Source: Sceloporus undulatus
Lineage: Eukaryota; Chordata; Lepidosauria; Squamata; Phrynosomatidae
Assembly: GCF_019175285.1 (NCBI RefSeq)
Contig: NC_056522.1
Span: 237,735,242 to 237,799,241, forward strand
Direction: 5' to 3'
DNA: 64,000 nucleotides
Of the stretch, positions 36,633 to 49,027 are shown one piece after another. The number at the start of each line of letters is the position of its first letter. Position 1 is the first letter of the stretch. The notes under the pieces were generated by a model that worked only from the letters and a program-made list of their open reading frames with translations, was not told where the DNA came from and searched no databases. A program made the translations under genes and the position numbers.

Positions 36633-37090
36633 TCAGAATATGGAGTACTTGGCAATTGCTTTGCTTCCTCAGCGCTTCCTCCAATGGACGGGCAGAATGC
36701 TGTGCTGGGGGACAATATCTTAAAGGGAGACTTGGCCATCAGGCATGGGCTTCTGTTTGCACATAAAGGACAAAGAGCCAGTGCCCCATCTGCTCTTCAT
36801 ATCTCTAACCCAAAGCCGCCCTGATATATTCAAAATCCATTCTCACTGACCTGGTTTCCTTTTGTTGCCTTGGAAGTGCCAGAAGACTGAACAGTGTGCC
36901 ATATAGCAGTGTCAACCATCTGTCAGTATGACAAGGTACGCAGGTCCAGTTGATAGAGACACTGTATTGCTGACAGTGTTTAGGGGAAAACTAGCATTGG
37001 ACAAGGTGGTACAAGCAATTCTTTTTAAAACAGCCTGGTGTTACAGTTTTTAGAATAATTTTTTATTAAAAAAATAAAAAATAAAGCAAC
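36633..37090 (+). other. ITGB5: ITGB5 3' UTR with poly(A) signals
   Basis: Non-coding sequence after the ITGB5 stop. Two AATAAA hexamers at 37073-37078 and 37080-37085 follow a T-rich stretch and are the first good poly(A) signals downstream, so the transcript probably ends near 37.1 kb. The cleavage site itself is inferred. Confidence 0.6.
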
Positions 37091-37853
37091 TGCATATATA
37101 CATATCTTGTGGATATCGTTTATTTTTCCTTTCACAAATATAACTTTATAGAATTACTCTCCCTGGATCTGAATAGATGCATCTAAATTTAATATTTAGG
37201 AACAACTATAACCCCCCAAAACCAGTGAAGAGATGCAAACGAAATCTCCAGCACTGATAAACATTAAATAACGTGCCTAGTTATATATAATGCCACACTG
37301 TAGCCAGGATAGATCTTAAGTGAATGAAGCTGTAATATATTTTTGTAAAACAAAAAAGCAAAAACAAAAAGATAGGTCTTAACTGAATAAAGTTGCAACA
37401 TTAAAAAAAAGTTCAGAATCTTGTTGGGGATTTACATAGGTATAAACATCACAGTTACCATACTAGGCAGTGAATCTCATACCAACTTCTCCAATCCCCA
37501 CTTATCAGGAAGCAGCCATTGCAACTGACAGGGAATGATTGTCTGTTGCTTGGGATGCAGCTGATTGTCCTCCCCCCCCCCCCCAAAAAATAAGTGATCT
37601 GCTGTGACCGGCTGGAGTGGAGTCACAATGCCTGTCACAATGCTCCCTCATGTTGGAAACTGCTTGCGTGAAAAGGAATTACAGCCATCAGCCAGCTGCT
37701 TCCCAAGCAGGGAAATGGACTCCCTTGTCAATCGTAGTGGCTGCTTCCTGGTAAACAGGGAATAGGGGACTTTCACGGTCACTACGTAGCTCCTAAACTA
37801 TGATTACTTAAGGACTGTGAATATGAAAGAGTCACAAGTGTGTAACTCTAGGC

Positions 37854-38673
37854 CAGTGATGGCGAACCTTTTTGAGGTCGCATGCCGGGGGCGGGGCTTC
37901 TACCCCCAGGATGGGGGGGTGCTGGGACGGGGGCTTCCGCCCTCCAGGGGCAGGGCTTCTACCCCCTTTTCAGAGGGAGGAAGCCTCTGGCTCCTCCCCC
38001 GGCGTTTGCCAGCCCCTGAGGGTCCCTCCTGGGGCCGTCAGAGGCCGGCAAAAGGGCCCTCGCCCTTCCTTCGCTCGCCGGGAGGAGGCAGCGGCGGCTG
38101 GGACAATCACCGTGATGCCAGGCAGCCCCCGCACTCTTTCCCGGCCTGGCAGCAGGCCGAGGCTTCCTCCCAAGCTGGGAGGAGAAAGAGGCCCCTTAGC
38201 GATCGCTGGAATGCCAGGCGGCCCCCGCGCTCTTTCCCGGCCTGGGAGCAGGCCGAGGCTTCCTCCCAAGCCAGGAGGAGGGGGAGGCCCCTTGGCACCG
38301 CAGCAATCGCCGCGATGCCAGGTGGCCCCTGCGCTCTTTCCTGGCCTGGGAGCAGGCAGAGGCTTCCTCCCAAGCCGGGAGGAGGAGGAGGCGGCTGGGC
38401 ATGTGTCCCAGCTGCCTCCTCAGCCTTCGCTAGCTGGGAAAGGGCTTTGCGGAGCCCTTTCCCGGCAAGCCAAGGCAAGCCGGGAGGGAAGAGGGCTGGG
38501 AGGAGGAGTCTCCTCCCAGGTGCCATTTTCTGGCTTCCTGCTGTCTCAGAGAGACAGCGGGAGGCCCGAAAATGGCAGGGAGGAGGCAGAACGGGCACGT
38601 GCCCGTTCCACCTTCCCCCTCGCCCCCCGTGCCTGGCGAAACCGTGCCGCGTGCCACGGGTTCGCCATCATGG
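37854..38673. mobile_element. CpG-rich hAT-like non-autonomous element, 8-bp TSD
   Basis: 820 bp. Perfect 8-bp target duplication CTCTAGGC at 37846-37853 and 38674-38681. Inverted ends CAGTGATGGCGAACC and GGTTCGCCATCATGG. The interior is very GC-rich and holds three tandem units of about 100 bp starting near 38114, 38210 and 38315. Open frames on both strands reach 300 codons, but they are by-products of GC content and repeats. No transposase. 8-bp TSD and TIR style point to hAT. Confidence 0.85.
38114..38400. repeat. Three tandem units of about 100 bp inside the hAT-like element
   Basis: Each unit starts ATGCCAGGCRGCCCCCGC (or GGTGGCCCC in the third), runs through CTCTTTCCCGGCCTGG and GAGGCTTCCTCCCAAGC to a GGGAGGAG-type end. 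Spacing is 96 and then 105 bp. Confidence 0.8.
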
Positions 38674-38681
38674 CTCTAGGC

Positions 38682-41600
38682 TATACATTTGTAACTACCC
38701 AACAGTATTCCAGCCATAAAAAAAAATTAAGGTGGGAATAATTTTTAGAAGGTTCTAGACTGCGTGGACATCCAGTTGGACTGCCACTCCCCTCCACGCT
38801 AGCCAGCAGAGCCAATGATGAGCAATGTTGGGAGTTCAGTGCAGCACCTGGAGGGGCACGTGATTCCTACCCTCTGTTCTGAACAGAGAATGTAAAATCC
38901 CACTCAAACTGGGAAATTGAAAGACTGAAAACTAGGAAGAGTGGCAATGCCACTCAAGAACTATTTGATTCCACACGACTAAGCTATAGCTGTAAGATCA
39001 GACTGCAAGGCACTTGAATAACTGTGACCTACTTACTAGGGAGCAGGCACAGAAACATCATCATGATAGTAGCCCGGGAGGAACTGTTTTAAACCATATG
39101 GATGAACAGAAGCCTGGAAGGCTTTTACACATCTGAATGTGAAGTCAGACATGCTTCTTTAAACTGTTGCTAAAAACGGTATGTGCACACAACATTTCCA
39201 TAAACAAAAACAGTTTAAATTTGACTGGAAACAATAATTTTGTAAGAACAATTAAGTGGAAAGCCTTGGACATACTCAGCAAATATTGTTCAATGCATTT
39301 TTAGTGCAGATGTGGCCTTATAGTCATATTGGGCTCAAATTCAACTTTGTAATGTAATCCAATTTCCTATATTAGTGAATGGGACTCATGAAGACAAGCT
39401 ACAGTTTAAAAGACTGCAAGCTGCTATTCCCAAGCCTTAATGCCCAAGCACTTCAGGTGTGGAAATATATTATGGTAACTTAAATAATCTTTATAAATTT
39501 ACTATTTCTTGTGATCATCCAGCTAGGATTTTTTAATATTACCACTGTATGTTATGCTCTGTACAGAAGAAAACCTCAAACAAACAAAATGACTGTATGC
39601 TATTGACTGTCACTAAGGTGCAAACAATCACATAGTAGTTTGCCAGGGGTTTTTTTTAATCATTGTTTTGAATTGGATTACTTGCTCTATAGCAGTGCTA
39701 GGCTACTTCAAGCTTGCTTTACAAACATTATGAGTTTCCCATTTCCTGTTCAACTGTTTAACATTTTTGTACTCCCACTTTTCCATTTAGGCTCAGGCTT
39801 TTATACGTCTGAAGCAAAACAGATGCATATAAAAATAGATCAAATTATATCCAGGCTTTATTTACAAAGGAGGGTGGGATGGAATTTGTGAAAACTGCAT
39901 CTAAACCACATCAACCCACTTACTTACAAAAAACAACAACAACAACAACAGCAACAACAAAAACAACAACAACAAAAAAACTGCCTAGCCACTATGGAAT
40001 ATATGACACATTGTAGGAAAGCACCATTTGGCTAGCAAAGGAACTTGATTATAAATTATTTCAGTGGAAAATGTATAAATTACAAACGTTTGTGTTTTCC
40101 CAGTTCCACAAAAGGGGGGGGGGGGGGGAGAGGATTCTAAAAAGAAGAAAAGAAAAGTAAGGCAACCATAACTGAATGCCTTTTAGTGATTGTCACTTGT
40201 ATAACTAAGGGATGCACAAGGGCAAAACCCTTTCTTTGGATGTTGTGCAAGGAAGGACTGAGTAACTCCTTGTACAATATTTCCTTACCTACCTGCTGCA
40301 CTGGATGGTGCTTGAGTACAGCTCTGCTGCCACAACCTGAAGAGCCACTGATTTGTTGGGAGCAGGCAGCTATAAAATGAAAACTCTACCCTAATTATTC
40401 CAATTGTTTTGGCATGCAAATTCTATTATACTCAGCCATCATGACTAATGGCCAAGGATGACAGGACCTATAGTTCAAAATATCGCTATCACGCTGGGGA
40501 AGTAAAGTAGGTAGGCTTATTGAAATAACCATCCTAGCAGCAAATATCTTTTGATCACAATAGCAAAGATTCTGCAGCTAGAGATATATATTGTCTGGCC
40601 ACCTCTTTAGAATTACTGTTTCTTTTGTTTTACCAAAAAACAACACCAATATTAAAAAAAACATTTAATTTTTAAAAATAATTTAAGCACTAGTATAAGA
40701 AATTCAAGTTGTAGTTACCACAAGAGCAGTTTGTTTTCACTGCAATTCATTTGTTCTCTCCTACATTATTATGCAAATAAGTTCTTATAAATTCTGACCT
40801 AGTTCCCATGCTCCTAATAGTCTAGAATAGATGAACAGCTGGAAGCATGCATCAAGCAATGTAAACAGTCAGAGCATATTAGAGACAATGATTCTAAACT
40901 CACAATTCTTCACAGTCACCTGAATGAAAAAAATAAAATAAAATAAATAAATTGTTCTTCCCTAACAAAGTATCACTGCCTAAAACTGCTAATTAGGAAT
41001 GTTCACGTACAAAATGTAATGGTTCGCATGACTTTACATTCTAATAGTGGTAAGTCCTGGAAAATAAACAAAGATGTAAAAATCCACAGGAAAACAATCT
41101 TTTATTTTGTTAAAGCAGAACATCCCAATTCTTAAATGTATTTATGTAATTGAGTAATTTTCTGTCTAAAATATCCTTATCTCATTCAACAATCACTAAT
41201 ACTAGGGACAGATTTAGAACCTTCTCAAATCATCCCCTACTGCCTCTTTTCAATGGAATCTGTTTTCTTTTTCTGCTCATTACTCACTCAATGCAGTACA
41301 GGAAGTGAACATTATTTTTACACATAATTCATAATGCTGAGCAGACCCCACATAAGCACCTGGCATCCTTGGGCAATTGCTAAGGCCCAGGTAAAGTACA
41401 TTGCTAATGTCTATCATATATAATGGCCGGTGCTTTAAGCAGTGCCAGGCAGATGGTTCGGGCCACTGTTTCATTTTTCAGCAATGACAAGACGCACCTT
41501 TCCTGTGAGAACTTTAAAGAGGGAGGCATTACTTACTGCCTTTTCCTCTGCCCTCAGACAAGGCAACTTTCAAAAAATCAAACCAGAGGCTAGATTCACT

Positions 41601-42333
41601 CACTACAGCCAACAGATACAGGACAGGGGACCCAAGACACACTCAGTTCAGGACGTCCTCAAAACTAGCAGTGGTCTTTATGCAGATTTGTGGTCCCCAC
41701 CCAGAATCTGTGAAACTGCTACTTCTCCACTCCCTTGGTGGGGAGACCAGTCACCAGGCAATACACTCCCCTCCCCGCTGTAATTTTTTTAGCAAATTCT
41801 CAAGTTGCCAATAGGAGCTGCAAGCATTATGCTGAGCTTATGGCAGGTGAAGTGGTGGCTTCTTTTCGCCAGGGTCCTTCACATCTGCATTTCTTCCTGT
41901 TCTTCCTTAACCTCATCATAAGCCTGTCTGACTTTTTTCTTCCCCTTGTCCAATGCATGGTCAGCTGCCTGTCTGGGCAAGGTTCATACTCATGGCCTCT
42001 CCTAGATGATGGATACAACAAACCTTGGAAAGGAATGGGAAGTGGTTTATAGGACATGAACTCATAGCAGACTCTCAGTCTCCAAACCATTTGAAGAGAG
42101 CATTACATCTGTGCTATGTCATTTGATTACCATCAACCATGCTAAATCAACAGAAGGCTAAAATCTTTCATACAGCACAACTAGGTTGTCATTCCAGACA
42201 GGCTAGTTATTTGGCACTCAGTTAAGTATCAATGAAAGCCAAAGAGGAAATAGTCTATGAAGGTCCACAGTACCCTCTGGTGGACAAAGCCTCATACAAC
42301 ATTGTGAAGCCTAAGGTTTTCATGACTGGCATT
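38682..42333. other. Intergenic, ITGB5-UMPS, left part
   Basis: No gene recognised. Contains a (CAA)n microsatellite at about 39927-39978, a 15-nt G run near 40115, and otherwise AT-rich unique sequence. Open frames near 41.4-42.1 kb have no family I know. Confidence 0.4.
39927..39978. repeat. (CAA)n microsatellite
   Basis: Imperfect CAA repeat with A-rich ends, in intergenic DNA. May be the relic tail of a SINE, but no SINE body is attached. Confidence 0.8.
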
Positions 42334-42561
42334 TACAGTACGCCCGCATTACATTCGGCTTTGAGTGTATGTGCAAAGCCGCGAGGGAGCAAGGGGCGGT
42401 GCATCCCATTCAGATGAATGGGGTGTGTGCACGTGATGTGCATGTGCTGCCGCATGCACGAGCCCCATTCACTTGAATGGGACTTGAGTATGCATGGTAT
42501 TTGGCTTACGCAGAGGTGGGGGTCCGGAATGGATCCCCACATAAGCCAAGGGCGCACTGTA
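42334..42561. mobile_element. Tigger-like MITE, third subfamily
   Basis: TA-CAGTACGCCCGCATTACAT at the left, AAGGGCGCACTG-TA at the right, with CCATTCAGATGAATGG and CCCCATTCACTTGAATGG palindromes inside. Followed without gap by the foldback element. Confidence 0.7.
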
Positions 42562-42862
42562 TAGTTTTTTGTGGGTTTTGGGGGTTGTGTGTCCATGTTC
42601 TAGAAGAGTTTATTCCTAACATTTCGCCAGCACCTGTGGCTGGCATCTTCAGAGATAAGTAGGTTCAGAGGGGTTTTGTTCTTGGCACTTTTAACGAATG
42701 CTTTTCCCCCCCAAATAGCAAATATAATTTGAAAAAACACTTACACTAAGCACAATACTGTGCTTCTATGAAGATGCTAGTCACAGATGCTGGTGAAACG
42801 TCAGGAATAGACTCTTCTAGAACATGGCCACATAGCCTAAGAAACCCACAAAAAAACTCATG
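42562..42862. mobile_element. Foldback element, copy 2, with long spacer
   Basis: Left arm 42562-42650 (CATGTTCTAGAAGAGTTTAT...) and right arm about 42775-42862 (GACTCTTCTAGAACATGGCC...). Between them sits a spacer of about 110 bp (42662-42765) related to 43346-43455. Confidence 0.7.
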
Positions 42863-42914
42863 CAACAGCTGTGCAGTTCTATTTTAAGGCCAAAAGGAAC
42901 TGTGAAATAATCTG

Positions 42915-43128
42915 GAATTCAAAGATATAGCTGTGTTAGTCTGTAGAATCAGCATATACAGAGATTTTGTAGCACCTCTGAGACTAACTAAAAGAAAGAA
43001 GTTGACAGCATGAATTTTCATAGACCTAAGTCTGAGGAAGCAGACTTAAATCAATGAAAGCTCATGCTGCTAACTTCTTTCTTTCAATTAGTCTCAAAGG
43101 TGCCACAAGATCTCTCTATATATTTTGA
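42915..43128. mobile_element. Palindromic MITE (GTAGCACC..GGTGCCAC family)
   Basis: TTGTAGCACCTCTGAGACTA at the left is mirrored by AGTCTCAAAGGTGCCACAAG at the right, with AAAGAAAGAAGTTGACAGCA and its complement inside. A related piece lies at 62556-62660. Common reptile-type element. Confidence 0.6.
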
Positions 43129-44514
43129 AATATGCTGTTTACCAATTGCATTTTGATATTTAAGATAAGATTTGTGTGATGCTTACCCCCACTCATTCAA
43201 TTTGGAGTTCACTTCAGCAAATCAGAACCAACCCTTATTCAATTCAGATTTAAATTGGACATACTATTTTTGTTTTTTCAGACACTCAAATGGAATATGG
43301 AGATATAATAGATCTTAAAGGAGGGATTAATATATTACAGATATGTCGGTTCTGAGGCTTTTTGTCCTTGGTACCTTTAACAACTGTTTTTTTTGTTTGT
43401 TTTTTGCCAAATAGCAAATACAGTTTTAAAAAACATTTACACTAAGCACAATACTTAGTCTTGCCTATTCATTTTATCCTTGTCCCGAGGAGCAGGTACA
43501 TCTTCTCAGAATCCTTACAGCACCTGAAAAATTTACAGCTGAAGAACTGCACTGAAGAAGAGTCAATTGAAGAACAAAGCACTGGAAGACAGCACAGTGG
43601 ACAACAGGCAAGCTAAGAGACAAAGCAGGAGGAAGCAGTGGTTGGCATGGGTGGGTGTGGAGTAAGCAGGCTATGATATGGAGCACAGCAGCAGACAGCT
43701 CCAGCAAGTTTAACTAAAACACCCTACTAGGCTGGCACATGTTTCTCCCATTTTGGATATACCATTCTAGATCCCTAAGATCACTCTCATGTTTCACAGC
43801 AGGCGTACAACACAGAAGAGTACCGCAAGGATCATCTAGTCATCTAGTATCGGTGAGACTGCCATCTCAAAACACCCAACTCATCAGTCCATCTTTCATC
43901 TCCTCCATGTTTGCCTACCTACTGGTATGGGAAGAGTGAGGCAGAGCTGTTACCATGGGACCCAGTGCTCTATCCTACAGATCTTGGTCCTTCTGCTTGG
44001 GTGCTGTGAATTTTCTGCCTCTAACTTGAGCAAGACAGCTTAGTGCTGCCTTATCAACTGCTCAAACAGGCTGCTGCCACTGAGATTCTCTGCCAATTTG
44101 CTCATGGAGTATACTCATTGCCTACAGTGGAGGTGGACAGCAATCCTGAATCCTCTCCCACCTCTATGTGGTTCCGAACAAAGGCTGACTTTTATCGCAC
44201 ACTGTGATCCTCAGGCTTGAACAGCCGGAGGAAGCAGGATTTCACCCATCACCACAAACACCAGCAGCAGCCCTTACACAGCCTACTGGGGTTGAAGGCA
44301 AACTAGGCTGTCTCCCTTTGGCCTTGGGGGCCACATGGGGGCAGAGATGCATGATTAAATTAATGATTAAATGTAATAGTAATAGTAACTGAAATGGCAA
44401 ATGATATGCAATTGATTGACTGATAAGACAGATCACTACACTACCTGTTCACTTTTCCAGATGGTTTCCTCAACCATTCAGAGTTGATTTAGAGGCTACA
44501 GTAGGGGAGAGAGA
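43129..44514. other. Intergenic sequence
   Basis: Contains the spacer-like block at 43346-43455 (see foldback copy 2). The rest is unassigned and no gene was recognised. Confidence 0.4.
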
Positions 44515-44712
44515 CAGAGTGATGTAGTGGTTTGAGTGTTGGACTATGACTCTGGAGATCATGGTCCCATTCCTTGCTTGGCCATGGAAACCCACCAGGT
44601 GACCTTGGTCTAGTCATACAATCTCAGCCCCCCAAATCCCTATGACAGATTCACCTTAGGATCGGCATAAACTGGAAACAAGCTGAAAGCACACAACAGC
44701 AAGGGAGAGGAG
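44515..44712 (+). mobile_element. tRNA-derived SINE with BovB tail
   Basis: Head GATGTAGTGGTTTGAGTGTT (A-box), then CCATGGAAACCCACCAGGTG, and a tail ATCGGCATAAACTGGAAAC ending in ACACAACAGCAA. Same family as 53510-53737, more diverged. Confidence 0.7.
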
Positions 44713-45015
44713 AATTCAGAGATCACCTGTCTCCCCCCATTCCCAAGCCCACTTTCAGATCAAAGGATCTCCTGTATCCATGGCAAGTTTTCATTAGATC
44801 CACTTCAAAAATCTGTGCCTGTTGTTTTACATAATGTAGTATAGAGTGCCCTGATGTTTAAATATTTAAGAACTATTATAATCTGAAAAATACTATTAAA
44901 ACATTGCAATTCTAATCATAATTACTTATTTGCAAGCTAAGGTCTCAAACTGAACACTTGCTAAGATCAAAATCCAATTCAAAGAATCAGTTTTTCAGTT
45001 TAAAATACAACACCT

Positions 45016-45810
45016 TGATTTTTATTCACTGTCCATCAAAGTTCTGCGCATTTCTGCCCAGTCAGGCTCAGATCCCTTTCTTCTCATTGTATATGAAATG
45101 TTAAGGAAAATGACATCAGAATGGGGAAGCAGAGTTTTAAACAATACAATGTAAAGGGCTCCCACCCCAATCCCCATTTTCACATAAAGCGAATAATTGA
45201 TATTTTCTTCCAAATTTTATTTTGTAAAAACTAACAACATGTTTTACATTCAAGACAAGTATAATCAAGGGAATCAGTTTTCCAAGTAAGACATGAGATA
45301 GGGGGATACTGAACAAGATGGAATGTACTGTATACATGAAGGCATCCTTTAAACTATTGCCAAAGGCACTGTTTTACTACCTAAGGCACATAGTTCCTTC
45401 ATCTGCACATTTTCAGATACATTATCTGAAGCATGTCAAATAGAGAAACTGCTCTAAGGCAGAGGGCTCAGCTCTGTTACATTTAGTTCTTACATTCTAA
45501 CCCAGCTGAGAAAACATTTAAAAATGTTTCTAAAGCTACACATTCTAAGTGTACATTTGTCATCTGTTCTCACAATCTTTACTTGTTCCCTAAATCAATG
45601 AAGCAAAAAGAAGAAAATTTTCCTTTGGAGTGCTTTCATTTTTTTAAAAAAAAGATAGAAACAGCTGAACAGGAAAACTACTTGTTTTAATTCATTATCA
45701 ACAAGTGTCATACTTACAGTTCGCATATTGGTGCATTTCAAGAAACGTTCATTGGGGAAAACAAGTTATTTTGCTAGGATTGCCTTGTTTAATGGAATGC
45801 AATACTTGGC
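45016..45810 (-). other. UMPS: Probable UMPS 3' UTR
   Basis: AT-rich non-coding sequence after the UMPS stop with no recognisable repeat. AATAAA on the - strand occurs at 45216-45221 and 45021-45026, giving two candidate poly(A) signals. The true transcript end cannot be told from sequence. Confidence 0.4.
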
Positions 45811-45992
45811 TTACATTTCCACGCCAACAGCAATCCTCTGCATGTAGCTTTCCCATGCTAGCTTCCTATATGCCTCTGCTTCATCTAAAGGATTGGGTGC
45901 TGACAAGATGCCACGTCCTACAATGATGATATCTGAATGCCTTTTACTGATAACTTCTTGAGGACTCAGGTACTTCTGCCCAAGGTTGTCAC
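45811..45992 (-). CDS. UMPS: UMPS exon 6, C-terminus
   Basis: Acceptor ..cttacag; stop TAA at 45813-45811. It encodes [26 protein letters not shown] and [13 protein letters not shown], ending AVGVEM. GDNLGQ and GRGI are the phosphate-binding end of the OMPDC barrel. Confidence 0.95.
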
Positions 45993-48971
45993 CTGTAAGG
46001 TAAAATGAACACACCACACAACATTGTTAACTGTCAGCACTTTTCTTTTTGCAGACGTCTGAGGAATTGTGATAAACTGTTCTCTATGAAAATAGTGGGT
46101 ACAAGTCTCTTATTGCTAAAAGTGTTAAGGACACATACATACACATTCCAAAAAGATCTCTCCATACTGAGTAAACAGCAATAGCAGCTTCATTTATATA
46201 CCGCTTCATACCGAACTAAGTGTCCAGTCAGAGGTGCTGGCATCACCACCCAGGCTAGCTATAGGCTCTCTTATAGCATCTATAGGAGAGCTGCCTACTC
46301 AAAATTTTCCCTTGCATAGAAAGAAAATAAATATACAGTACTTAAAATAGTATCTCTACCGTGTTCAATACAGGCATCCCCGCTTATTTAAAGATTCGGG
46401 ATCAGATCACTATATCAATGATTTCCACTTTTTGACGGTGCCCTGGTCCCAAACTTGTCAAATAAGCAGGGGACTCCTGTACACAGATCTAGTCAGAGTG
46501 TGGCAGCAGTGAAAAAGACAAAGTATACACCAGGGACTGAAAACAGGAGAGCCAAAATTGTCTGACTTCTAGGGTGGTGTCTCCAGATACGCTGGAAATG
46601 TCTTTTATACATCCCTAAAGCAATTGGTTTGTTGGTTTTTAACCCTGGGAGGGTGTCATAAAAATGGCCTCTGGGGGCACATGCAGTTTACGGGCCACAC
46701 TTTGCCTACTCTGTTCTAAAAATTCTGAGCAATCCAGTTGTTCAATGTATGGAGAGGAATACCAGGAGCCCCCCCTCCCCCCACGAATACCAGTTACTGT
46801 AAGCTATGCTGCAAAGGAAGGAACTCACAAACCCACTTCTGAGTATTCCCTGACTAAGAAAAATATAACTTGAAAGCACATATGCACACAACCATTCTGC
46901 ACTACCTAAGTTACAATTACTGTCAACAGAAATAAGCATCTAATGTGGAAGCTTCTACAGCCTTTTGGATGGGGCTCTCTCACTAACCATTGAGACAGTG
47001 AAAAAAGCATATCCAGAACAAAGGTTGAGCTCTCCCAGGAGATTCCTGAGCTGAAATATGCAGGAATTCATTGGGGATTTTCACTGCTATTAATATATGA
47101 AAACATAGAGCTACTTCTCAGTTTAGCTCTCAGTATCAACCATTCTGGGTATTGTGTGCTATCAAATGAAGTGTTCTATCTGAGTTGTGAATAGGTCACT
47201 TCCTTGGGATACTCACCTCCTGCCTGCATCTTAACACCTGGAGTCAAGTAAAGAAATTCTGGTTTTTCAGCTATTCGGGAGCCAGAAATAAATCCCACAA
47301 CAAAATCTGTATGTTCTTCAGCCATTTTAACCTACATGAAAACAGTACACATAAGATGAAGCAGATATTCCTGAACATTGGCTCCCAAACTTCGGTCTTC
47401 CAAGTATTTTGGACTTTCAGCTCCCAGATGCCCCAGCCATCTTGGCCAAATATCAGGAATTCTGGGAGCTGAAGTCCAAACATCTGAAGGACCAAAGCTG
47501 GGGAATCACTACTTCAGAAGGACAATGCTTTACATTCCCCTAGAACAGAAATACTAAAGAGTGTGTTATACAAGCAGAGATTTTAAGCCTCCAATATTTT
47601 AGACAACAAAATAATAAAATGGGACATTTGCAGACTATCTTGACCACAGTATCAAAATATTTGTATGCCCCCAAACATGAATCAGTATCATATTCCTGTA
47701 AATGAAAGGCTGCTTTTATATGTACACCTGTTCCTTGCTTCCTTTGCCTCAGATCATTTTATTACCCCATATGCGTTACCCTGCTTTCCTCCCAATTGTG
47801 TACACTTCCCAAAGATATGATAGTCGTCTTTAAATATCTGAAGGGATATCATATAGAAAATGGACTGTTTGTTTTCTGCCTCTCCAGAGACCAGAACATG
47901 AATGGATGGGTTCAAATTACTGTACAAGAAAAGAGATTACACCTAAGGAAGAACTTCTTTACTGGAAGAACTGTTTGACAGTGGAATAGATTGTCTTGGA
48001 AAGGTGAGGCAACAGACTCCTTTGGAGGTATTTAAACAGAGGCTAGATGACCATTTTTTAGGAGTGTTTTAGTTGTGTATTCTTGTATGTCAGGAGGCTG
48101 GGCTGGATGGCCATTCTGGCCCTTTCCAACTCTGTGATTCTGTAAACAGGCCTGAAAAACTTTGGATTTTGTTTTTCTGGCCTGTTAGTTCCCTTTTCTT
48201 ACTCTCAAACACATGTGTCCTCAGTCTACTGCTGCATGTTCAGTTTAGGTTGACCCTTACCACAGTTAGAAAGAACATCAATCAGTATTAGTCTTGCTAG
48301 TTATATCTCACCATAAAAGAAGTAAATGACATTTAAAAGATTCAAAAGGTAGGGAAGTGCTGTTCCTTTCCTTTCCACGTTGAGAAATTTGAGGTGCTTT
48401 TAATATTTTTCAGTTTCATTCAAATAACTGCTCCAACTTACTACAGCTTCAGTATAGTCACCAGTGGCCAGTGTCCCATCTGAGCTCATCTCTCCAATCA
48501 AGAGACAGCCTCGTTGTAAAGGATTCCCTATTTCTTTCAGGCCCCTAACAACTCCAGGGCCAGGAACAGCATGAGCATTGACTATATCTGACCAAGATGC
48601 TATTCTGAAAACGCCACCTGAAAGAGAGAATAGGCAAATTAGGCAAGTTACCAACTGAACAGTTTCTTTTCAATGTTGGTCTTGAAACTCTTTTCACAGC
48701 TTGATTCACATGATAAAAGTACTGCCCTGAATCAAGAATGTCCCACACCTAAAAAGGACAAAACTACAAGCGTACAACAGTTTTACAATCGTTAATGCAT
48801 GTCAGTTTCCGTTTCCCTGTTGTTATTTCTTTCTGTCTTAAAATTTATTTCATCCCACATTCTTATCAGTTCTCTTAAATCTGGACAAAAAGTATACATT
48901 TTTATTCAAACATTTAACGTATAACACATGTTTGATGCAAGTACATTTTCCCAAAGTTACACATTTTATAA

Positions 48972-49027
<56 letters not shown>

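Noticed and set aside
37817-38741. Long open frames (up to about 300 codons) on both strands
   Set aside because: They lie inside the CpG-rich hAT-like element. Several frames are open at once because of GC bias and tandem units, and the predicted proteins are Pro/Gly/Ala/Arg-rich without any domain.
41442-42052. Open frames of about 105-113 codons between ITGB5 and UMPS
   Set aside because: No recognisable domain, no CpG island or splice context; lengths are within what chance gives over this distance.
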